DNA of 64,000 nucleotides, taken from assembly GCA_015066935.1 (NCBI GenBank), contig SVNK01000001.1, positions 196,400-260,399 on the forward strand, read 5' to 3'. Made by a program: the position numbers and the translations under genes. Shown piece by piece: positions 28,086-37,459 of the stretch. The notes under the pieces were generated by a model that did not search any database, had not been told where the DNA came from, and saw only the letters and a list, made by a program, of their open reading frames with translations. Numbering within the stretch: position 1 is the stretch's first letter; every line of letters begins with the position of its first letter. Origin of the DNA: Ruminococcus sp. Lineage in GTDB: Bacteria; Bacillota; Clostridia; Oscillospirales; Ruminococcaceae.

Positions 28086-28300
28086 TATTGAGGAAAACCC
28101 TTTTGAAAAAGGGTTATTCCTCAAACTCCTTTCCTAAAACTTTCAGTATGAAATTTCAGCCCCATAGGGTGCATCCAGTAATTTCTGAACTCCGTGTTCA
28201 TCTGGAATATGCACCCTATGGGGCTGAAATTTGTATTAAAAGTCTTTGGAAGGGGGTTCGGGGGAGAACCTTTCCTCAGAAAGGTTTCACCCGATAAATA
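28086..28300. repeat. Large palindromic element, copy 3 (orientation A)
   Basis: TTATTGAGGAAAACCCTTTTGAAAAAGGGTT...CAGCCCCATAGGGTGCAT...ATGCACCCTATGGGGCTG...CCTTTCCTCAGAAAGG. Confidence 0.92.
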
Positions 28301-28345
28301 CGTATAAAGTTCCTGTAAAAGCATTACAGTAAGACGGGTTTGGAT

Positions 28346-29638
28346 TTACTTCTTATCAGGTACTTTGATGAGGTCTTTACGCATATAGGGCTGGAGAGCC
28401 TCGGGAATTCTGATACTGCCGTCCTCGTTGAGGTTATTTTCGAGGAATGCAATGAGCATTCTTGGCGGTGCTACGACTGTATTGTTGAGTGTATGAGCGA
28501 AGTACTTTTCGCCGTCGGCGGTCTTGACTCTGATACCGAGACGTCTTGCCTGAGCGTCGCCGAGATTTGAGCAGCTTCCGACCTCGAAATACTTCTTCTG
28601 ACGTGGCGACCATGCCTCAACGTCGATACTCTTAACCTTGAGGTCAGCGAGGTCTCCCGAACAGCACTCAAGAGTTCTCACGGGAATATCGAGTGTACGG
28701 AAGAACTCAACGGTGTAGTTGTAGAGCTTGTGGAACCAATCCATGCTCTCCTCTGGCTTGCAGACAACAATCATTTCCTGCTTTTCGAACTGGTGGATAC
28801 GGTAAACGCCACGCTCCTCGATACCGTGAGCGCCAACCTCCTTACGGAAGCAGGGAGAATAGCTTGTGAGGGTCTGGGGGAGCTCGTCCTCGGAAATAAT
28901 TGTGTCGATGAACTTACCAATCATTGAATGTTCGCTTGTACCGATGAGGTAGAGGTCCTCACCCTCGATCTTGTACATCATTCCCTCCATTTCAGCGAAG
29001 CTCATAACGCCTGTAACGACGTCGCTTCTGATCATAAAGGGAGGAATATAGTATGTGAAACCTTTGTCAATCATGAAATCCCTTGCGTAGGAGAGGATGC
29101 AGCTCTGGAGCTGAGCGATGTCTCCGCAGAGGTAGTAGAAGCCGTTTCCGCTTGTTTTTCTTGCACTGTCGAGGTCGATTCCGTTGACCTTTTCCATGAT
29201 GTCCACGTGATAGGGAACCTCAAATGCGGGAACTGCGGGTGCTCCAAAACGCTCAACCTCGACGTTTTCGCTGTCGTCCTTACCGATCGGAACGCTGTCG
29301 TCGATAATATTCGGAATCACGAGCATGATTTCTCTGATGTCAGCCTCAAGCTTGACTTCAAGAGCCTCCATTTCGGTGAGTTTTGCACCGATTTCAGCTA
29401 CTTCTGCCTTGATTTTTTCAGCCTCGTCCTTCATGCCCTTAGCCATGAAACCGCCGATTTCCTTACTCTTTACCTTACGCTGGTTACGGAGGCTGTCGCA
29501 CTCAACCTTAGTCTCTCTGAACTGTCTGTCGAGGTCGATAACCTTATCGACGAGCTCAATTTTGCTGTCCTGGAACTTCTTTTTAATATTTTCTTTAACT
29601 AATTCAGGGTTTGCCCTGAGAAATTTAATATCTAACAT
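28346..29638 (-). CDS. serS: Seryl-tRNA synthetase
   Basis: MLDIKFLRANPELVKENIKKKF; class II motifs SPCFRKEVGAHG, GSCSNLGDAQARRLGIR. Confidence 0.98.
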   Translation of the reverse strand: MLDIKFLRANPELVKENIKKKFQDSKIELVDKVIDLDRQFRETKVECDSLRNQRKVKSKEIGGFMAKGMKDEAEKIKAEVAEIGAKLTEMEALEVKLEADIREIMLVIPNIIDDSVPIGKDDSENVEVERFGAPAVPAFEVPYHVDIMEKVNGIDLDSARKTSGNGFYYLCGDIAQLQSCILSYARDFMIDKGFTYYIPPFMIRSDVVTGVMSFAEMEGMMYKIEGEDLYLIGTSEHSMIGKFIDTIISEDELPQTLTSYSPCFRKEVGAHGIEERGVYRIHQFEKQEMIVVCKPEESMDWFHKLYNYTVEFFRTLDIPVRTLECCSGDLADLKVKSIDVEAWSPRQKKYFEVGSCSNLGDAQARRLGIRVKTADGEKYFAHTLNNTVVAPPRMLIAFLENNLNEDGSIRIPEALQPYMRKDLIKVPDKK

Positions 29639-29665
29639 TTAACTTACTCCTGTCTTATATTGAAT

Positions 29666-30523
29666 TTATTCTTTTGCAAGCTTATCTGCGAGTGCGGCAA
29701 GGTCCTCTTTATCGTAAAATTCAAGAATCAGAGCACCTTTATTCTTGCCGTAATCGACCTTGACCTTACGTCCGAGCCTCTCGTTGAGCGACAACTCCAT
29801 CTCCACGAAGTAATTGTCTATTCTCTTGTTTGACTTTTCGGAAGGTTCCGGCGGATTTTCGGTACTTTTACGAGCCGCATTCTCAACCTGTCGGACTGTC
29901 AGACCGCCGTCGGCAGCTCTCATAGCGGTATCGAGAAGGAGTGATTCATTCTCAAATCCGAGGAGTGCACGTCCGTGACCTGCCGAAATATCGCCGTTTT
30001 CGAGCATTTTCACAACGGGCTTCGGCAAAGTGAGAAGTCTCACGGAGTTTGCAATTGCCGAGCGTGAACGTCCGACCATTTTTGCAATCTGATCCTGAGT
30101 CATACCGAATTTTTCCAAAAGCTCGTTATAGCCGTTAGCCTCTTCAATGGGGTTGAGGTTCTCACGCTGGAGGTTCTCAATTATTGCGATCTGCATGGTC
30201 TCGGAATCGGAAAGTTCTTTAATATTGACCGGTACCTCGTCGAGACCAAGCATTCTTGCCGCACGCCATCTTCTCTCACCTGCGACAATCTGGTAACCGC
30301 CTGTTGAAAGCGGACGGACAAGAATCGGCTGAAGCATTCCGTGTTCTCTGATGGAATCAGCGAGTCCCGTTAAAGACTCATCGCTGAAAATTTTTCTGGG
30401 CTGATCACGATTCGGCTCGATTTCAGCAGTACGAAGAGTCGTTTTGACCCTCACTTCACTCGTATTTTCGCTGAAAAGTGTTCCGAGACCTGCCCCTAAA
30501 CCGCCTTTAGCCATATTTTTCAC
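29666..30523 (-). CDS. parB: Chromosome partitioning protein ParB (Spo0J)
   Basis: KGGLGAGLGTLF, EIEPNRDQPRKIF, YQIVAGERRWRAARMLG, HTH region. Confidence 0.96.
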   Translation of the reverse strand: MKNMAKGGLGAGLGTLFSENTSEVRVKTTLRTAEIEPNRDQPRKIFSDESLTGLADSIREHGMLQPILVRPLSTGGYQIVAGERRWRAARMLGLDEVPVNIKELSDSETMQIAIIENLQRENLNPIEEANGYNELLEKFGMTQDQIAKMVGRSRSAIANSVRLLTLPKPVVKMLENGDISAGHGRALLGFENESLLLDTAMRAADGGLTVRQVENAARKSTENPPEPSEKSNKRIDNYFVEMELSLNERLGRKVKVDYGKNKGALILEFYDKEDLAALADKLAKE

Positions 30524-30554
30524 ACATCACAAAGGGATGATACTCCTTTCCGGA

Positions 30555-31364
30555 TTATTTTTTGAACGTGAAGATGCCCCTGCGTTTCTTTTTCGGGAGT
30601 TCAAGAGCTTCTCCGAGCAGTTCGTGACATACAAGCTCGTAGCTTTCGGCACCTTTTGACGTTTTATCATAGTACATTACAGGTTTTCCGTGACTTGGAG
30701 CCTCGGAAATACGCACATTGCGAGGGATTTTAGTCTCAAAAACCTTATCGGGGAAGTACTTTTCGACCTCAGCCACAACGTCGTTTGCGACATTCAGTCT
30801 GCCGTCAAACATTGTAAAGAGAATACCCTCGATTTCAAGAGACGGATTATAGTTGCTCTTGACAATTTTAATGGTATTCACAAGCTGCGAGAGGCCCTCG
30901 AGAGCGTAAAATTCCGCAAGCATGGGGACGATTATGCTGTCGGCAGCAACGAGACAGTTGATTGTAATCGTACCGAGTGCAGGAGGACAATCAATAATTA
31001 TGTAATCGTAGTCTTCCTTGCAGCTGAGGAGCTGCATTTTAAGTCTATTGACACGATTTTCGTTGCTTGCAAGCTCAATTTCACAGCCTGCGAGGTCTTC
31101 CGTAGCAGGGACGATTGAGACTCCCTTGAATTCCGTCTCAATAACAGCCTCCTGAATACGTGCCTTTCCCGTCATGATGTCGTAAGTACTAATCTCGACG
31201 GATTTTTTCTTTATTCCGAAACCGGTAGTTGAATTTCCCTGCGGATCGGCGTCCACACAGAGGATTTTCATATCACGGGAGCCAAAATATGCCGCAATAT
31301 TTATGACGGTTGTGGATTTTCCGACTCCGCCCTTCTGATTGGCAACAGCAATAATTTTGCCCAT
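30555..31364 (-). CDS. parA: Chromosome partitioning ATPase ParA (Soj)
   Basis: MGKIIAVANQKGGVGKSTTVINIAAYF, DADPQGNSTTG, DYIIIDCPPALG. Confidence 0.97.
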   Translation of the reverse strand: MGKIIAVANQKGGVGKSTTVINIAAYFGSRDMKILCVDADPQGNSTTGFGIKKKSVEISTYDIMTGKARIQEAVIETEFKGVSIVPATEDLAGCEIELASNENRVNRLKMQLLSCKEDYDYIIIDCPPALGTITINCLVAADSIIVPMLAEFYALEGLSQLVNTIKIVKSNYNPSLEIEGILFTMFDGRLNVANDVVAEVEKYFPDKVFETKIPRNVRISEAPSHGKPVMYYDKTSKGAESYELVCHELLGEALELPKKKRRGIFTFKK

Positions 31365-31478
31365 AAAATCTTCCTTTCATGTTCATCGTACGAAAAACTT
31401 TCGTAAATCGCTTTCTTAAATATTATACCACTTTTTTCGCACAATGTAAATATGTAAAAGGAATTTTTTTCGATAAAT

Positions 31479-31494
31479 TGTTTCACGTGAAACA
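31479..31494. promoter_or_regulatory. parS site 1
   Basis: Exact TGTTTCACGTGAAACA. Confidence 0.97.
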
Positions 31495-31555
31495 TTTCGT
31501 GGCTGAAAGTGTATTAATATGAATAATATTCACTTAATGACGTTTTTTCTGCATT

Positions 31556-31963
31556 TTATTCATTATTTATAAGACTGAAAGAACACGATCCAGCCGATAT
31601 TTTATAATTTGACCTTATATACTCATCTATAAGCCGCTCTGAGGATTCCACGTTCATTCGATTCTGAATGATTTGCTCAATCAATTTGAGTCTTTCATCG
31701 GAACTGCCAATTCTCAGAAGAGCTCGTGCATGACGCTCGGTAAGTTTATTTTCAGTAATAATACTGCGTTCATCGTCACTCATTCTAAGTAATCTGAGCT
31801 TATTAGCGATAGTGCTCTGAGCCATACCGAGTTTCAATGCGGCATTTTCCTGCGTAAGACCGTTATTTTTAATAAAATCTGATAATTTCATTGCGTCTTC
31901 AAAAAAATTCTTTTCCGATATTGTTTCACGTGAAACATTTTTTGCATCAATTAATCCAAGCAT
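31556..31963 (-). CDS. Short Noc/ParB-like HTH protein lacking the ParB CTPase domain
   Basis: MLGLIDAKNVSRETI...NNGLTQENAALKLGMAQSTIANKLRLLRMSDDERSIITENKLTERHARALLRIG; no GERR motif. Start within longer ORF uncertain. Confidence 0.75.
   Translation of the reverse strand: MLGLIDAKNVSRETISEKNFFEDAMKLSDFIKNNGLTQENAALKLGMAQSTIANKLRLLRMSDDERSIITENKLTERHARALLRIGSSDERLKLIEQIIQNRMNVESSERLIDEYIRSNYKISAGSCSFSLINNE
31922..31937. promoter_or_regulatory. parS site 2 (inside noc-like CDS)
   Basis: Exact TGTTTCACGTGAAACA, codes VSRET. Confidence 0.97.
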
Positions 31964-32095
31964 AGTATACTTCCTCTTATTTAACTCGGGACTAACCCTG
32001 TACCTTAATTCTACCATTATGCGGAAATAATTTCCATACAAAAAATACACCGAAATATGATATTCCGGTGTATAATTATCAATTATTCGACTTAT

Positions 32096-32800
32096 TTAAA
32101 GTGATTTTTTCTTAATCTGACTGCTATTTCTGGGATATTTGGTCGGAGTCTGCGATATTTTTTTGACAAGTACTATTTTTCTTTCTTCAGATTCGAGCTG
32201 ATATTCTTCGACACGCTCAATAGTGCCACCAAGAATTTTAACGGCATTTTCGGACGAATTTATGTCCTCTGAGGGACCCTTCATTGCTGCAAAATATCCT
32301 CCCACCTTTACAAATGGCAGACAATATTCACTAAGTAAAGACATATTTGCAACTGCTCTTGCACAAGAAATGTCGAATTTTTCTCTGTATTCAGGTAATT
32401 TGGCGATGTCCTCGGCTCTTCCGTGAACAAATTCTGCATCAATATCGAGACGATTAGAAAGTTCCTTCAAGAAATTTATTCTTTTATTCAGACTATCAAG
32501 CAACGTCAGTTTAATTGCAGGACGGTAAATTTTTACAGGAACGGACGGAAAACCTGCACCCGTTCCGACATCAATAATCGACGTATTATCACCCAAATTG
32601 ACATATTTCGTCAGAAGAATACTATCAATAAAATGCTTTATAAGAATTTCTGAAGGCTCCGTAATTGCGGTCAGATTGACCATTTTATTATAGTCAACGA
32701 GAAATTCTGCATAAATATCCAGCTTTTTGTACTGTTTCTCAGTGAGTTCGAGTCCATAATTCTTGAATTTATCTAAACATATAGTATATTCCGGTAGCAT
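32096..32800 (-). CDS. rsmG: 16S rRNA m7G527 methyltransferase
   Basis: DVGTGAGFPSVPVKIYRPAIKLTLLDSLNKRINFLKEL; located next to mnmG. Confidence 0.96.
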   Translation of the reverse strand: MLPEYTICLDKFKNYGLELTEKQYKKLDIYAEFLVDYNKMVNLTAITEPSEILIKHFIDSILLTKYVNLGDNTSIIDVGTGAGFPSVPVKIYRPAIKLTLLDSLNKRINFLKELSNRLDIDAEFVHGRAEDIAKLPEYREKFDISCARAVANMSLLSEYCLPFVKVGGYFAAMKGPSEDINSSENAVKILGGTIERVEEYQLESEERKIVLVKKISQTPTKYPRNSSQIKKKSL

Positions 32801-32801
32801 T

Positions 32802-34679
32802 TTAACCCTCCGTTTCTTGATGAAGCCATACTGCAAGAAGATTTATATCGGCAGGAGAAACGCCCGAAATTCGTGATGCCTGTCCCAACGACAACGGTTT
32901 AACCCTGTTGAGCTTCTCTGCCGCTTCAAGACGAAGACCCCTAATTCGGCTATAATCCGTGTTTTCAGGCATTTTTTTATTCTCAAATCGACGCATCTGC
33001 TCAATCTGTGCAAGCTGCTTCGAAATGTAACCTTCGTATTTTATTTCAAGCTCTACCTGTTCACAGACTTCGTCAGAAAGTTCAGGACGATTGGGGTCAA
33101 AACGCTTTAAATCGACATAATTAAGCTGAGGACGACGTATCAGGTCAGCCATTTTACACCCTGTTGAAAGTTCTGATGTATCCTTAGTCAACAAATATTG
33201 ATTCAATTCAACTGACGGCGAAACATTTGTAGTCGAAACACGCTTAATCTCAGCATTTATCTGCTCAATTTTACGTTCCAGCTTCTCAATTGTTTCACGT
33301 GAAACAAGTCCGACCTTGTATCCGATAGGCATCAGACGACGGTCAGCGTTGTCCTGACGGAGAATCAGACGGTACTCACTTCTAGAAGTCATCATTCTAT
33401 AAGGGTCTGAACAACCTTTAGTCACGAGATCATCGACGAGAGTTCCGATGTATGAGCTTGCTCTGTCAAGAATCATCGGCTCTCTTCCGAGGATTTTCAG
33501 TGCAGCGTTTACACCGGCAACCATACCCTGTGCGGCAGCCTCCTCATAACCTGAGCTGCCATTAAACTGACCAGCACCGTAAAGTCCCTGTAAATTCTTG
33601 AATTCAAGTGTACAATTAAGCTGTAACGGGTCACAGCAATCGTACTCAATGGCATATGCAGGTCTCATAATTTCGACATTTTCTAGTCCCTTGATTGTTT
33701 TAAGAAAGGACAGCTGGACATCTTCGGGTAATGACGACGACATTCCCTGTAAATAATATTCCTCTGTGTATAAACCCATTGGTTCAACGAAAAGCTGATG
33801 CCTCGGTTTATCGGAAAATCTAACGATTTTATCTTCAATTGACGGACAATATCTCGGTCCGACGCCTTCAATTCTGCCTGAATACAGGGGAGAACGGTCA
33901 AGATTCGAAAGTATGACCTCATGCGTTTTACTATTAGTATATGACACAAAACAACTAACTTTATTTTCAAGCGTTGACTTGTCTGTTTCGAATGAAAATG
34001 GAACAATATCGTCGTCGCCGTCCTGACGTTCCATAGCGTCAAAATTAATACTGCGGCGAGCAACTCTGCACGGTGTTCCTGTCTTGAAACGACGCAGTTC
34101 AATACCATTATCAATCAAACTCTGAGAAAGCGAAGTACTTGGAAGTGCAGCATCCGGTCCACTTTCATATGAAACTTCACCGATGTGAATCTTTCCCTTG
34201 AGGTACGTTCCGGTGGCAATAATCACCGCTTTAACGGCGTATTCTGCACCTAATGACGTTCTGACACCAATAATTTTACCGTCTTCCGTTAAAATTTCTG
34301 ACACTTCAGCCTGCTTTATGCAAAGATTCTCCTGCTTTTCACAGACATTTTTCATGTAATTGTGGTACATCACACGGTCTGCCTGAACTCTAAGACTGTG
34401 AACCGCAGGTCCTTTTCCTCTGTTTAGCATTCTGCTCTGAATGAAACATTTATCCGCAGCCTTACCCATTTCACCGCCAAGTGCGTCGATTTCACGTACA
34501 AGATGTCCCTTCGCTGTACCACCAATCGACGGATTACAGGGCATATTTGCAATCTGGTCGAGTGAAATCGTGAACATAACGGTCCTGCATCCAAGTCGTG
34601 CCGACGCCAAAGCAGCTTCAACGCCTGCATGACCTGCACCAACCACCGCAACGTCAAATTCTCCCATTTTATATGACAT
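32802..34679 (-). CDS. mnmG: tRNA uridine 5-carboxymethylaminomethyl modification enzyme
   Basis: [56 protein letters not shown]. Confidence 0.98.
   Translation of the reverse strand: MSYKMGEFDVAVVGAGHAGVEAALASARLGCRTVMFTISLDQIANMPCNPSIGGTAKGHLVREIDALGGEMGKAADKCFIQSRMLNRGKGPAVHSLRVQADRVMYHNYMKNVCEKQENLCIKQAEVSEILTEDGKIIGVRTSLGAEYAVKAVIIATGTYLKGKIHIGEVSYESGPDAALPSTSLSQSLIDNGIELRRFKTGTPCRVARRSINFDAMERQDGDDDIVPFSFETDKSTLENKVSCFVSYTNSKTHEVILSNLDRSPLYSGRIEGVGPRYCPSIEDKIVRFSDKPRHQLFVEPMGLYTEEYYLQGMSSSLPEDVQLSFLKTIKGLENVEIMRPAYAIEYDCCDPLQLNCTLEFKNLQGLYGAGQFNGSSGYEEAAAQGMVAGVNAALKILGREPMILDRASSYIGTLVDDLVTKGCSDPYRMMTSRSEYRLILRQDNADRRLMPIGYKVGLVSRETIEKLERKIEQINAEIKRVSTTNVSPSVELNQYLLTKDTSELSTGCKMADLIRRPQLNYVDLKRFDPNRPELSDEVCEQVELEIKYEGYISKQLAQIEQMRRFENKKMPENTDYSRIRGLRLEAAEKLNRVKPLSLGQASRISGVSPADINLLAVWLHQETEG
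33291..33306. promoter_or_regulatory. parS site 3 (inside mnmG)
   Basis: Exact TGTTTCACGTGAAACA, codes VSRET. Confidence 0.97.
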
Positions 34680-34696
34680 AAAATTCTCCTTAAAAT

Positions 34697-34712
34697 TGTT
34701 TCACGTGAAACA
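34697..34712. promoter_or_regulatory. parS site 4 (mnmE-mnmG junction)
   Basis: Exact TGTTTCACGTGAAACA. Confidence 0.97.
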
Positions 34713-34713
34713 T

Positions 34714-36072
34714 TTACTTTCCTACACAGAAGCGTGAAAAGACCTCGTCCACCACTGCATCTGTGATTTTTTCGCCCGTGAGCGACAATAAATGCTGTTC
34801 GGCTTCATCTACAAGCACATTCACTGCGTCGAGAAGTTCACCGTTATCAAGTGCCGCAATTGCTTCGTCTATGCAAAGAATTGCCGAATCTACGCACTTT
34901 TTCTGCCTTTCATTGGCAGCGGTCACCGAACTGAATGACTCCTCATTAAGCTCAAAAAGAGTCTCTATTATTTGCTGCAAGTCGGAAATTCCGTCGGAAT
35001 CCTTCGCACTTATAAACACAATGTTTTCAGTCTTTTCCCTGATAACCGACAAATCAAGCTTTTGTTCAAGGTCGCTCTTATTGATAATCGCAATAAAATT
35101 GTTGTTAATTTTATTAATTAAATCAACATCATCATTGCTCAGCGGCGAACCGCCATCAAAAACTGCAAGCACAAGTTCCGCTGAATCTATCATTTGCTCG
35201 GCAATTCCGATGCCGATTCCTTCTATAATATCGTCAGTTTCGTGAATTCCGGCAGTGTCGGCAAGACGCAAAGTCACGTCCCCGAGACGAACAGTCTCCT
35301 CGACAACATCACGTGTCGTTCCTGCAATGTCGGTGACAATGCTCCTTTCAAAGCCGCTGAGACAGTTGAAAAGAGTCGATTTTCCGACGTTTGGGCGGCC
35401 CACGATAACAGTCCTTATACCCTCACGGATAATTCGTCCCGAATCGTAATTCTTAACGAGCGTCGAAAGGTCCTCCCGAACTGAAACAAGACTCTCACGG
35501 AGGTACTCGGGTTCGACCTCGGGAATGTCATCTTCGGGATAATCTGCCCACGCCGCAAGGTCTCCCAGAATTTTCAGAAGCTTATCCGAACAACTCCGTA
35601 CCTTCTTAAAAGCCGCACCGCTTCGCAGATTTTCCGCCATTTTCAGCTCACGCTCGCCCCTTGCGGAAATAACGTCCATAACAGCCTCAGCCTGAGTGAG
35701 GTCGAGACGGCCGTTCAGAAAAGCACGCTTCGTAAACTCTCCCGCCTGAGCGTTCTCCGCACCATTTTTAAGAATACAGCGGAGAATCCGTCTTGTGACG
35801 TAAAGTCCGCCGTGACACGAAATTTCGGCAGTATCCTCTCCCGTGTAGCTGTGGGGAGCACGAAAAACGGTCAGAATACAGTCGTCAAGACGCTGACCTT
35901 CATCGTGGGCATAGCCGTATGCGCACGTATATCCCTGCATTTCAGAGACTTTTTTATTACCGTAAGAAGCGAAAATTTTTTCCGCAACAGCGATTGCGTC
36001 CTCGCCCGAAATACGAATCACAGCGATTCCTCCCGGAGCATTCGGAGTTGAAATAGCAGCAACAGTTGACAA
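34714..36072 (-). CDS. mnmE: tRNA modification GTPase
   Basis: STVAAISTPNAPGGIAVIRISGEDA, GRPNVGKSTLFNCL, DIAGTTRD; TTG start with GGGGGA RBS preferred over the longer ORF. Confidence 0.96.
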   Translation of the reverse strand: MSTVAAISTPNAPGGIAVIRISGEDAIAVAEKIFASYGNKKVSEMQGYTCAYGYAHDEGQRLDDCILTVFRAPHSYTGEDTAEISCHGGLYVTRRILRCILKNGAENAQAGEFTKRAFLNGRLDLTQAEAVMDVISARGERELKMAENLRSGAAFKKVRSCSDKLLKILGDLAAWADYPEDDIPEVEPEYLRESLVSVREDLSTLVKNYDSGRIIREGIRTVIVGRPNVGKSTLFNCLSGFERSIVTDIAGTTRDVVEETVRLGDVTLRLADTAGIHETDDIIEGIGIGIAEQMIDSAELVLAVFDGGSPLSNDDVDLINKINNNFIAIINKSDLEQKLDLSVIREKTENIVFISAKDSDGISDLQQIIETLFELNEESFSSVTAANERQKKCVDSAILCIDEAIAALDNGELLDAVNVLVDEAEQHLLSLTGEKITDAVVDEVFSRFCVGK

Positions 36073-36115
36073 GCAAATTCCCCCATTAAATAAAATTCCA
36101 CCTGACCCATTAAAC

Positions 36116-36302
36116 AAAGGGATTCCAATGGGACGCCCTCACTTGCAGGGCGTCCCCTCTTAAAAAACAGTCCACCGGACTGTTTTTTAATTCACCCCTT
36201 GCGGAGCGCCCGAAGGCATTTTATGGGGCTTTGCCCCATACCCCACAAGGGCTTTCAGCCCTTGACCTGACCAAAGGAATTACATCCCTTTGGAATCCCT
36301 TT
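36116..36302. repeat. 187-bp MITE-like element with 13-bp terminal inverted repeats and nested hairpins
   Basis: AAAGGGATTCCAA / TTGGAATCCCTTT ends; GGGACGCCCT..AGGGCGTCCC, TTAAAAAACAGTCC-ACC-GGACTGTTTTTTAA, TATGGGGC-TTT-GCCCCATA, CAAGGGC..GCCCTTG. Confidence 0.85.
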
Positions 36303-36368
36303 ATTATCAGTATCGGCATCTTTTCTATATGCTGAGAGCCTATCATCAAAGTGATAGGCTCCTCAAAA

Positions 36369-37439
36369 TTAAAGCTCGATTTTTCCGTAGAGTGAGCCTT
36401 CGATATTGTCCTCAGGCATCGGTCTCTTGTAGTCCTTTTCAAAGCTTGTTGAAAGGTCAACAGACTTTCTCTCGAAGTTTTCCTTTCTGGGACGGCTGTT
36501 TCTCTTGAAATCCCTGTCGCCGCCGCGTCTGTTGTCACGACGTCTTCCGCCGCCGCTTCTGGGGTTATTTGAAGAAATTACAATCTTTCTGTAAGGCTCC
36601 TCGCCTACTGAGCGTGATGAAACGCCCTCAATCTTTGAGATTGCGGAGTGAATTACACGTCTCTCATAGGGGTTCATAGGCTCAAGAGGCTGTGATCTGC
36701 CTGTTCTGAGTACAGACTTCGCAACCTTTGCTGCAAGCTGCTCAAGTGTATCCTTACGCTTGCTGCGGTAGCCGAGACAGTCGATTGTGATACGGAAATA
36801 ATCGCTGTCGCCTCTGTTTGCGATGATTGAGCAGAGGTACTGTACAGCGTCGAGGGTCTCACCTCTTCTGCCGATGATAGTGCCGTTATTATTGCTGTCG
36901 ATATTGATAACAGCGCCTGTTTCGTTCTGGTAAACCTCAAATGTAACCTCAACGTCCATTGCACCGAGGACACTTCTGATGTAGTCCTTTGCAAGCTTTA
37001 CCTTGGGATTTTCGAGGGACTCGTCCTCAATAAGAGTGAAATTATCGAGAGAATACTCTGCTTCGTCGTCGTTGAATTCCTGAACGGGAGCAGCAGTCTC
37101 CTGCTTGATTTCAGGCTGAGTTTCCTGTACAACGGGTTCAGGCTTAGCCTCTGCCTTGGGAGCTTCGGCAGCCTTTGGTGCAGGAGCAGCCTTTGGAGCC
37201 TCTGTCTTTTTAACTTCGGCAGCCTTCACGGGAGCTTTCTTTGCAGACTGCTGAGCTGCGGCAGTCTGTGCGGGAACGTAGGTAGCCTTAACCTTTGCGT
37301 CGGTTTTGCCGATACCGAGGAAGCCCTTCTTTCCCTCGTCGAGAACTTCAAATTTTATGGACTTTATATCCTTTCCGAACTTTGCTGCGGCGAGAGCCTT
37401 AGCTTCTTCGACTGTTTTCGCTGTAAAAATTTCAGTCAT
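36369..37439 (-). CDS. jag: Jag/KhpB RNA-binding protein (Jag_N, KH, R3H)
   Basis: Jag_N KKGFLGIGKTDAKV, KH GTIIGRRGETLDAVQYL, R3H NPYERRVIHSAISKIEGVSSRSVGEEPYRKIVI; next to yidC. Confidence 0.95.
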   Translation of the reverse strand: MTEIFTAKTVEEAKALAAAKFGKDIKSIKFEVLDEGKKGFLGIGKTDAKVKATYVPAQTAAAQQSAKKAPVKAAEVKKTEAPKAAPAPKAAEAPKAEAKPEPVVQETQPEIKQETAAPVQEFNDDEAEYSLDNFTLIEDESLENPKVKLAKDYIRSVLGAMDVEVTFEVYQNETGAVINIDSNNNGTIIGRRGETLDAVQYLCSIIANRGDSDYFRITIDCLGYRSKRKDTLEQLAAKVAKSVLRTGRSQPLEPMNPYERRVIHSAISKIEGVSSRSVGEEPYRKIVISSNNPRSGGGRRRDNRRGGDRDFKRNSRPRKENFERKSVDLSTSFEKDYKRPMPEDNIEGSLYGKIEL

Positions 37440-37459
37440 AAATATACCTCCCTGAGGAA

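Noticed and set aside
28928-29602. 224-aa ORF antisense to serS
   Set aside because: Shadow ORF on the opposite strand of a conserved gene.
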